From Paraburkholderia bonniea (GTDB taxonomy: Bacteria > Pseudomonadota > Gammaproteobacteria > Burkholderiales > Burkholderiaceae): a stretch of DNA of 64,000 bases. The stretch is from positions 2,728,001-2,792,000 of the forward strand of contig NZ_QPEQ01000001.1 of the NCBI RefSeq assembly GCF_009455625.1. The letters are read 5' to 3'. Positions 57,560 to 64,000 of the stretch are shown here, piece by piece. Under the pieces are notes generated by a model that ran no database searches, had not been told where the DNA came from, and was given only the letters and a program-made list of their open reading frames with translations. The translations under genes and the position numbers were made by a program. Numbering within the stretch: position 1 is the first letter of the stretch; every line of letters starts with the position of its first letter.

Positions 57560-58855
57560 ATGTCCTTCGATTTTTTCACTCCCTGCCCACGCGGCCTTGA
57601 AGCGACGCTAGCCGCCGAACTCAGCGAGATCGCCGCGCAGCATCTCAATGGCGCACCGTTCACCCCAGGCGCGCAAGTGCCAGGCGGGGTGCATTTTCGC
57701 GGCGGCTGGACCGCAGGCATGGCGGTCAACCTGCATTCACGCCTCGCTAGCCGGGTCCTGCTGAAGATCGCCCAGCGCCCCTATCGCAGCGAACAGGACA
57801 TCTACGCACTGGCTCTTGAGCAGCGCTGGGAACAATGGTTTTCCGCCCGCGACACCCTGCGGGTCGACGTCACCGCGATCAAGTCACCGTTACGCAGCCT
57901 CGAATTCACCACGCTGCGGGTCAAGGACGCGATCTGCGACCGCCTGCGCGACGTCAGCGGCGATCGCCCCAGCATCGACACCAGCGCGCCCGACGTGCGC
58001 GTCTTCGCCTTTCTCACCGCCACCGATTGCACGCTCTATCTCGACACCTCCGGCGACCCGCTGTTCAAGCGCGGCTGGCGTCTCGACAAAGGGGCCGCGC
58101 CCTTGCGCGAGAACCTCGCCGCTGGCATTTTGCGTTTGACTGGCTGGACTACCGGCACGCCGCTATACGACCCGATGTGCGGCAGCGGCACATTTCTCGC
58201 GGAGGCCGCGCAAGTGGCGCTAGGTATCGCACCCGGCACCGAACGCAGCTTCGGCTTTGAGCGGCTCAAGCAATACGACGCCCCGGCCTGGAAAAGCCTC
58301 AAAGGCGCAGCGCTTGAAACCAGACGCGCCGCCCGCAGCTCGCGCGCTGATTTACAAATTTTCGGCAGTGATATTTCCGGCGACATGCTCGATAAGGCCC
58401 GCGCCAACTTCGAACGAGCTGGTTTGCCAGGCATTCCACTCAAGCAAGTCGATGCCCGTGGGATGGCCCCGCCCTGCACCACGCCGGGCATTCTGGTCGC
58501 CAACCCGCCGTATGGCGAACGAATTGAAGTACGCGGCCGCAACGCGCGCGGCGAATTGCGGGAAAGCCAGGCGGGCGAGCGTGAAGGACGTGAAGGACGC
58601 GAAAGACGCAGTGCTGAAGGTTTTCAGCGGGTTCATGAAGAAGCGCCCGATAGCGAGTTTTTTCAGCTGCTCGGCGACTCGCTCAAACAGCGCTTTACCG
58701 GCTGGCACGCCTTTATCCTGACGTCGGACCGGAAACTGCCAGGCCAGTTACGCCTGCGCGAATCCACCAAAACACCGCTCTTTAATGGCGCGCTCGAATG
58801 CCGCCTGTTCCGTTTCGACCTGATCGCAGGCAGCGTGCGGCAACGGCCCGCCTGA
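57560..58855 (+). CDS. THUMP-domain class I SAM rRNA (guanine-N2) methyltransferase, RlmL-type
   Basis: 431 residues from ATG 57560 (MSFDFFTPCPRGLEATLAAEL). N-terminal ferredoxin-like/THUMP RNA-binding region, then the SAM motif DPMCGSGTFLAEAAQ and catalytic NPPYGERIEVRG. Close to the N-terminal half of RlmL (23S m2G2445), without the RlmK half. After NPPYGER there is a charged insert of about 35 residues (ESQAGEREGREGRERRSAEG), encoded partly by a tandem nonamer GTGAAGGAC. Confidence 0.88.
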   Translation: MSFDFFTPCPRGLEATLAAELSEIAAQHLNGAPFTPGAQVPGGVHFRGGWTAGMAVNLHSRLASRVLLKIAQRPYRSEQDIYALALEQRWEQWFSARDTLRVDVTAIKSPLRSLEFTTLRVKDAICDRLRDVSGDRPSIDTSAPDVRVFAFLTATDCTLYLDTSGDPLFKRGWRLDKGAAPLRENLAAGILRLTGWTTGTPLYDPMCGSGTFLAEAAQVALGIAPGTERSFGFERLKQYDAPAWKSLKGAALETRRAARSSRADLQIFGSDISGDMLDKARANFERAGLPGIPLKQVDARGMAPPCTTPGILVANPPYGERIEVRGRNARGELRESQAGEREGREGRERRSAEGFQRVHEEAPDSEFFQLLGDSLKQRFTGWHAFILTSDRKLPGQLRLRESTKTPLFNGALECRLFRFDLIAGSVRQRPA

Positions 58856-59244
58856 AGCGGCAAGCAAGCTGAAGGATGAATGCCGGGCCTTGGAGCCTGG
58901 CGCTCACCCTGGCTCCGGCATGGCCCTGGAGCATAAGCTTGGGCACGTTCCATCCTGCCGGGTCTCGTTCCGCGTCATCGAGCCCATCTCCCCCGCCATC
59001 CACCGCATCGGGCATCGGGCTCTTCGCGCCCGGTCATAAAGCGCATTCCTACATGCGCACCAAGCAAATTCCCACACACCCTCGCACCTGATCGGCATTC
59101 AGTTTCGTGATTATCCGCTTTCAATTTAAATAATCATTTTTCTGATAAATCAAAATGCCATCACCGTCGAATTTAAGCGCCGAACACGATTATCATGCCG
59201 CATCGGCCTGACAAATTATCGCAGCCGAAACAATCTCAAAAAGT

Positions 59245-59273
59245 ACCCGCAAAAACTTTGCGGGTTTATTTTT
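59245..59273 (+). terminator. Intrinsic terminator just before the serine hydrolase gene
   Basis: ACCCGCAAA (59245-59253), loop AAC, TTTGCGGGT (59257-59265), then TTATTTTT. It ends 18 bases before the ATG at 59292. Either the end of a transcript running in from upstream or an attenuator in the hydrolase leader. The rest of the 436-base gap (58856-59291) is increasingly AT-rich and has no gene. Confidence 0.85.
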
Positions 59274-59291
59274 CACTGGAGCGGCTGCAAC

Positions 59292-60605
59292 ATGAGCAAT
59301 TGCAAGACAAAACTATTAATCCTGTCGTTCGCGCTATTGATAGCGACGAACGTTAACGCCAAAAATACTGAAAACACCTGCGGCGTGCCTGATCTGGCCA
59401 CATGCCCGACACCGCTTGACAAAAATCTGCCTGATGTCAAAAACATGCTGACATGGAACAAGTCAGAACGCTTAATCGGTTTCAGAAACGATTACCGGGC
59501 TTATCCCGGCGATGTATTTAAACATGACAAAGCCACTGCATTGCCACACACTGAAAAACCATTAACCAACGTCAGTTACAGCGTAAATGGCAAGAGCTAT
59601 AATCTGGCCGATTATCTCAAGCGAGAAAATGTTAAAGGTTTTCTGGTTATTAAAAATGGCGCTATTGCTTATGAATATTATGGCGACGGCAATACCAAAG
59701 ACACACTATGGACCTCCCGCTCAGTAGGGAAATCCATCGTTTCCACCCTGGTCGGCGCAGCCATCAAGGACGGCAAAATCAAATCGCTGGACGATAAATT
59801 AACCGTCTACAAGCCCGACCTGAAAGGAACCGCATGGGAAAACGTGACGCTGAAGCAATTGATTCAGCACACCTCCGGCGTGAACTGGAACGAGGACTAT
59901 AAAAATCCCAATTCTGATTTTTCCCGGCTGACGCAATGCGAAGCGAGCAAAGACACTTACCAATGCGTAGCCAAACTGGTGTATGGCGTGAGCCGCGATG
60001 CCAAGGTAAAACCCGGCGAAGTCTGGTCCTATACCACCGGCGGAGCATGGCTGCTGGGCGATATTCTCGAACGCGCCACCGGCATGCCAATTGCCCAGTA
60101 TCTGCAACAGAAAATCTGGATGCCATCCGGCATGGCAAACGATGGTGTCTGGCATTCGTATCAGCCAGGCAAACACGATATTGGCGGGCACGGCTTTAAT
60201 GCAACCCTGGAAGACTGGGGCCGTTTTGGCCTGTTTGTTTTGCGTAATGGGGAATCCGCTAATGGCGCAGCCACTTTGCCGGACGGATGGGTGCAACAGG
60301 CCTCGCAGTGGAACAAGGCTAAAAATTCGGTATCAGCGGCCCATCCAGAAGGTATTTACGGCTATCAGTGGTGGAACAATAGCGTCCCGCTCAATGCGAA
60401 GAATGTCGCACCAAAAGGCGATGCCAATACCAATGCCACGTTATGGGCAATAGGCATTTTTGGCCAGATGATCGCCGTGAACCAGAAAGAAAACCTGGTA
60501 ATGGTGCAATGGTCGACATGGGACGAAGCTGAGCCCGCCTTTGATGCTGAGCCGCTTGAAGCCTCATTAATGTTTAATTCAATCGCAAACGCACTCAGGA
60601 AGTAG
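59292..60605 (+). CDS. Secreted serine hydrolase of the beta-lactamase/EstB superfamily
   Basis: 437 residues with a signal peptide (MSNCKTKLLILSFALLIATN, cut after NVNA). The catalytic Ser-x-x-Lys is SVGK at 144-147 (TSRSVGKSIVST), and the Tyr motif is Y247-T-T (WSYTTGGAWLLGDILER). Resembles class C beta-lactamase-like esterases and 6-aminohexanoate-dimer hydrolases, so true beta-lactamase activity should not be assumed. Lower GC and AT-rich codons (many TTA, AAA) than its neighbours suggest acquisition by transfer. GGAG lies 13 bases before the ATG. Confidence 0.88.
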   Translation: MSNCKTKLLILSFALLIATNVNAKNTENTCGVPDLATCPTPLDKNLPDVKNMLTWNKSERLIGFRNDYRAYPGDVFKHDKATALPHTEKPLTNVSYSVNGKSYNLADYLKRENVKGFLVIKNGAIAYEYYGDGNTKDTLWTSRSVGKSIVSTLVGAAIKDGKIKSLDDKLTVYKPDLKGTAWENVTLKQLIQHTSGVNWNEDYKNPNSDFSRLTQCEASKDTYQCVAKLVYGVSRDAKVKPGEVWSYTTGGAWLLGDILERATGMPIAQYLQQKIWMPSGMANDGVWHSYQPGKHDIGGHGFNATLEDWGRFGLFVLRNGESANGAATLPDGWVQQASQWNKAKNSVSAAHPEGIYGYQWWNNSVPLNAKNVAPKGDANTNATLWAIGIFGQMIAVNQKENLVMVQWSTWDEAEPAFDAEPLEASLMFNSIANALRK

Positions 60606-60634
60606 GCTGCAAATTGCAGGGCGTATGTGGTTGC

Positions 60635-60790
60635 ATGTAGTTAATTGAGACCAACGTCATCAGCGAAATTCGCAGGTACGAACGCACAAATAAGCGAGCG
60701 TGCTTTTTCCGTCAGGCGGTAAATGGCGAAATGGTGGCGTGGGTCTTTACTTTGCTTATGGTGCTGCGCGGAAGCGCGTAAAAATCCATT
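60635..60790 (+). pseudogene. Relic of a VapC-type PIN-domain toxin gene
   Basis: From ATG 60635 the frame reads M-stop-LIETNVISEIRR and stays open for another 34 codons. VapC toxins begin M-(Y/I)-L-(I/L)-D-T-N-V-I-S-E-(I/L)-R, so the match is eleven of twelve, with a TAG at codon 2 and Glu replacing the catalytic Asp (GAG for GAC/GAT). Both changes suit a third-base change. After codon 14 the resemblance fades, and the frame ends about 60 codons short of a normal VapC. An inactive remnant, recognised by motif only. Confidence 0.5.
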
Positions 60791-60924
60791 TCTTTCACGG
60801 TTTTTTCAATTTTCGCCTTTGCGTTGATATAGACATCAACACAGCTAAATGGAGAGTTAATTTCAACACCATCCCGGCTGGCAAAAGAAATGCTGTCAAT
60901 AGATAGCTCAACGACGGTTTGACG
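60712..60924 (-). other. Unassigned open frame without a good start
   Basis: A 71-codon stretch on the minus strand, bounded by a TAG at 60927-60925 and TGA at 60714-60712, reads with protein-like composition (e.g. VDVYINAKAKIEKTVKEMDF), but its only ATG is internal. Could be the remains of a gene or chance. The 703-base region 60606-61308 otherwise holds only the VapC relic. Confidence 0.2.
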
Positions 60925-61308
60925 CTATTTAATTGCCTCATTTAACACACTCGTGCAACCGTTTGGTTCTAAAACTCCCTTGATAGGGACAGCGCAAATA
61001 TAAATATTTTTAGGCTCGCCGTCCGCTAGATGGCATCGTCTGCTATGTAGTGCCCGCCATCGAACATCGTGGACGACGCGTTTATCACCGCGCCACCCGT
61101 CGTGGTTGAATCCCCCATCCTTGTCAGTGCAGAAAACATGCGCCCCCTCCTGTCAGTGTGATATCAGGTCATGGCCCGCTCACATATGAGCCGGGCACAG
61201 GCTAACAACGGGGACGTTCACCCAGATATGGGGTAACTCTTATTTTTTAAGATATGTCGTTTTGTGCATGGTTGTTTCAGGGTGAACGCACACACGGCCC
61301 CCCTCCCC

Positions 61309-62760
61309 CTACTCCACCGCTTTAACCATCTCCTCAATCACTTTCTTTGCATCGCCAAACACCATCATCGTCTTGTCCATATAGAACAAATCGTTATCCA
61401 GGCCGGCATAGCCCGCCGCCATCGAGCGCTTGTTCACAATCACCGTGCGCGCCTTGTAGGCCTCGATGATCGGCATTCCCGCAATCGGTGAGCCTGGGTC
61501 GTTTTTCGCTGCGGGGTTCACCACGTCGTTGGCTCCGAGCACCAGCACCACGTCCGTCTGGCCAAACTCGCTGTTGATGTCGTCCATTTCGTACACCTGC
61601 TCATACGGCACTTCCGCTTCCGCCAGCAGCACGTTCATGTGCCCTGGCATGCGTCCCGCCACCGGATGAATCGCATAGCGCACGTCGATGCCCTTGGCCA
61701 CCAGCTTGGTTGTCAGCTCCTTCAACGCGTGCTGCGCCCGCGCCACCGCCAGGCCATAGCCCGGCACGATCACCACCGTTTCTGCATTGCTCAGCATGAA
61801 CGCGGCGTCATCGGCAGAGCCCGATTTCACGGGCCGCTGCTCGCGGGCATCCGCAGCGGCGGCTCCTGGCTGTGCGCCAAAACCGCCTAAAAGCACGTTG
61901 AAAAACGACCGGTTCATCGCGCGGCACATGATGTAAGACAGAATCGCGCCCGACGAGCCCACCAGCGATCCCGCAATGATCAGCATCGGGTTGTTCAGCG
62001 AAAAGCCAATGCCTGCTGCGGCCCAGCCGGAGTACGAATTCAGCATCGACACCACCACTGGCATGTCCGCGCCGCCAATCGGAATAATCATCAGCACCCC
62101 GAGCACGAACGCCAGCAGGGTCATCACGATGAACGGCAGCCACGCCTGGGTCAGCACGAAAATCACGCCAAACCCCAGCAACGCGAGCGCCAGCATCAGG
62201 TTCAGCAGATGCTGGCCTGGATACACCACCGGCGCGCCCTGAAACAAACGGAAGCGGTACTTGCCCGACAGCTTGCCAAACGCGATCACCGAGCCCGAAA
62301 ACGTAATCGCCCCGACAAACGTGCCAATAAACAATTCGACCCGGTTGCCGTAGGGCAAGAAGCCCGGCGTCGCGTCGCTGGCTGAGCCGAGGCCAAACGC
62401 GGCTGGCTCCGACACCACGGCATAGGCAATGCACACCGCCGCGAGGCCAATCAGCGAATGCATCGCGGCAACCAGCTCGGGCATCTTCGTCATTTCGACG
62501 CGCGCCGCCACCACCGCGCCCACCGCACCGCCCACCACCAGCGCCGCCAGCACCAGGCCCAGTCCAAGCGTCAGATCCACGCCTGGTGATGTGGCCTGCT
62601 TCACGATCAGCGCCAGCGTGGTGAAAATCGCCAGCGCCATCCCCGCCATGCCGAACAGGTTGCCGGTGCGGGCGCTTTTGGGATTCGATAGCCCTTTGAG
62701 CGCCTGAATAAAGCACACCGACGCAATCAGATACAGCAGCGTGACGATATTCATGCTCAT
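61309..62760 (-). CDS. pntB: NAD(P) transhydrogenase subunit beta
   Basis: 483 residues. About nine membrane helices followed by a cytoplasmic NADP-binding domain (VVIVPGYGLAVARAQHALKE, then HPVAGRMPGHMNVLLAEAEV, DVVLVLGANDVVNPAAKNDP, IVNKRSMAAGYAGLDNDLFY). Couples proton flow to NADPH formation from NADH. Start overlaps the stop of pntA part 2. The three-gene pnt order (A1, A2, B) is the split form of transhydrogenase. Confidence 0.97.
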   Translation of the reverse strand: MSMNIVTLLYLIASVCFIQALKGLSNPKSARTGNLFGMAGMALAIFTTLALIVKQATSPGVDLTLGLGLVLAALVVGGAVGAVVAARVEMTKMPELVAAMHSLIGLAAVCIAYAVVSEPAAFGLGSASDATPGFLPYGNRVELFIGTFVGAITFSGSVIAFGKLSGKYRFRLFQGAPVVYPGQHLLNLMLALALLGFGVIFVLTQAWLPFIVMTLLAFVLGVLMIIPIGGADMPVVVSMLNSYSGWAAAGIGFSLNNPMLIIAGSLVGSSGAILSYIMCRAMNRSFFNVLLGGFGAQPGAAAADAREQRPVKSGSADDAAFMLSNAETVVIVPGYGLAVARAQHALKELTTKLVAKGIDVRYAIHPVAGRMPGHMNVLLAEAEVPYEQVYEMDDINSEFGQTDVVLVLGANDVVNPAAKNDPGSPIAGMPIIEAYKARTVIVNKRSMAAGYAGLDNDLFYMDKTMMVFGDAKKVIEEMVKAVE

Positions 62761-63116
62761 GGCGTGTTCTCCGTGACCGTGGGGTTGGCAGTACTGGCCG
62801 TGCTCTGCTCCGGGGCGCGGGTGCTGGGGGGTTTCTTGCGAAACATCGCCAGCATCCGGCGCGTGACGAGAAAGCCGCCGAACACATTCACCGCTGCCAA
62901 TGCCACCGCCAGCGTGCCAAAAACCTTGCCGGTGCCGCCTACGGTCAGGCTCGCCGCGAGCATCGCGCCCACGATCACAATCGCCGAGATGGCGTTGGTA
63001 ACCGCCATCAATGGCGTGTGCAATGCAGGCGTGACATTCCAGACCACGTGGAAGCCGACATAAATCGCCAGCACAAAAATAATCAGGTTAATCACGGTGT
63101 GATCTATCAGTTCCAT
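62757..63116 (-). CDS. NAD(P) transhydrogenase alpha subunit, membrane part (PntAB)
   Basis: 119 residues from ATG 63116 (MELIDHTVINLIIFVLAIYV); GGAGGAGG precedes it. An upstream in-frame start at 63143 would lie in the ribosome site. Three membrane helices, with HVVWNVTPALHTPLMAVTNA ISA as the family marker. The C-terminal 35 residues are a hydrophilic tail. Its stop overlaps the pntB start by four bases (ATGA). Confidence 0.94.
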   Translation of the reverse strand: MELIDHTVINLIIFVLAIYVGFHVVWNVTPALHTPLMAVTNAISAIVIVGAMLAASLTVGGTGKVFGTLAVALAAVNVFGGFLVTRRMLAMFRKKPPSTRAPEQSTASTANPTVTENTP

Positions 63117-63148
63117 CTTGCAACCTCCTCCTCGAAACAACACCCGTC

Positions 63149-64000
63149 TCAGGACTTGCGAGCCAGCTCGCCAGCATGGGTTAGCAGCGTGGCCGCGACG
63201 ATGTCATCGGCCAGATCCAGCTTGAATTCGCCTTGCGCGGTCACGATCAGCTTGATGAAGTCGAACAGGTTGCGGGCATAGAGCGCGGAGGCGTCCGCTG
63301 CCACGCGTGAGGCCAGATTGGTATAGCCCACCAGTTGCACGCCGTGCTTCGTCACGATCTGGTCGGCTTCGGTCAGCGGGCAGTTGCCACCCGCGCGGCC
63401 GTCGACTATCGCGCCCCGCCCCGCTGCCAGATCAACGATCACCGAGCCTGGTTTCATGGCTTGCACGGTCTCGGCCGAAATCAGCGTCGGCGCTGCTCGC
63501 CCGGGAATCAGCGCAGTCGTAATCACGATGTCGGCCTCCAGCGCCCGTTTGTGCACCAGCGCTGCCTGGCGTTGCAGCCAGCCTGGCGGCATCGGCCGCG
63601 CGTAACCGCCAGTGCCTTGCGCGGCGTCGCGCTCTTCGTCGGTTTCATAGGGCACCTCCAGGAACTTCGCCCCGAGAGATTCAATCTGCTCTTTCACGGC
63701 GGGCCGCACATCGGAGGCTTCGATCACCGCGCCCAGACGCTTGGCCGTCGCAATCGCCTGCAAGCCCGCGACCCCCGCGCCCAGCACCAGCACCCGCGCG
63801 GCCTTGACCGTGCCCGCCGCGGTCATCAGCATCGGCATGAAGCGGCCATACAGATCAGCCGCGACCAGCACCGCCTTGTAACCCGCGATATTGGCCTGCG
63901 ACGACAACACATCGAGGCTTTGCGCCCGCGTCGTGCGTGGCGCGGCTTCGAGCGCGAACGCGCTAACCCCGGTCGCTGCCAGCGCGGCCGCCTGAGCGGT
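63149..64000 (-). CDS. pntA: NAD(P) transhydrogenase alpha subunit, soluble part (PntAA), partial
   Basis: The last 283 residues; the N-terminus lies beyond the right edge. NAD-binding domain: RAQSLDVLSSQANIAGYKAV, ARVLVLGAGVAGLQAIATAK, RLGAVIEASDVRPAVKEQIE, PGRAAPTLISAETVQAMKPG and SVIVDLAAGRGAIVDG. The frame is open without interruption to the window end. 32 bases before pntA part 2. Confidence 0.96.
   Translation of the reverse strand, partial: TAQAAALAATGVSAFALEAAPRTTRAQSLDVLSSQANIAGYKAVLVAADLYGRFMPMLMTAAGTVKAARVLVLGAGVAGLQAIATAKRLGAVIEASDVRPAVKEQIESLGAKFLEVPYETDEERDAAQGTGGYARPMPPGWLQRQAALVHKRALEADIVITTALIPGRAAPTLISAETVQAMKPGSVIVDLAAGRGAIVDGRAGGNCPLTEADQIVTKHGVQLVGYTNLASRVAADASALYARNLFDFIKLIVTAQGEFKLDLADDIVAATLLTHAGELARKS

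Overview
The window is 64 kb of GC-rich chromosome whose gene content and order (hrcA-nadK-recN, glnE next to a YhdP-type gene, glcDEF, queA-tgt-yajC-secD-secF, recG-oxyR, pqiA-pqiA-pqiB-pqiC) point to a betaproteobacterium of the Burkholderiaceae (Burkholderia sensu lato). This is inferred from recognised protein families and synteny, not from a database search. Almost everything is core housekeeping DNA. The accessory exceptions are a HigB/HigA-like toxin-antitoxin pair (24.8-25.5 kb) and an AT-richer islet (about 59.1-61.2 kb) with a secreted serine hydrolase and a decayed VapC toxin.

Layout. 0-9.9 kb, mostly minus strand: a possible partial gene at the left edge, a fused pabB-pabC, dnaJ, dnaK, a thioredoxin-like gene overlapping grpE, hslR, hemH and hrcA. 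This heat-shock block carries two sequences resembling sigma-32 promoters. 10.1-23.1 kb: nadK and recN (+), a 21-unit hexanucleotide repeat, glnE (-), the giant yhdP-like gene, a nitrilase-family amidase and tldD (+); tldD carries a one-base frameshift in a G tract. 23.1-24.6 kb: aroG with a long leader. 24.8-33.5 kb: the toxin-antitoxin pair, a PduO-type cobalamin adenosyltransferase (-), an FAD-linked lactate/glycolate-type dehydrogenase, glcD-glcE-glcF, a YggS-type PLP protein and proC. 33.5-40.9 kb (-): ubiA, dps, a small membrane protein, katA, another small protein, oxyR and recG, a peroxide-defence cluster. 41.1-47.1 kb (+): queA, tgt, yajC, secD, secF. 47.2-50.7 kb (-): an MHS-type transporter, two YceI proteins and cytochrome b561. 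51.2-55 kb (+): a pqiAABC lipid-transport operon. 55.1-58.9 kb (+): a 12-unit pentanucleotide repeat, a large membrane protein of the so-called site-specific recombinase family, and an rRNA methyltransferase. 61.3-64 kb (-): pntB, pntA part 2 and the partial pntA part 1.

The most interesting element is the leader of aroG (DAHP synthase, first step of aromatic amino acid synthesis). A promoter-like sequence flanked by palindromes precedes a 22-codon reading frame with seven consecutive aromatic codons (Phe-Tyr-Phe-Tyr-Phe-Phe-Trp). An intrinsic terminator follows, and the 5' arm of that terminator can pair instead with a copy of the 3' arm located inside the leader frame. This is the architecture of a ribosome-mediated attenuator that would sense charged aromatic tRNAs.

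Several short proteins with strong ribosome binding sites are also described, two of them interleaved with the oxyR-katA-dps genes. No tRNA, rRNA, CRISPR array, complete insertion sequence or replication origin was recognised.
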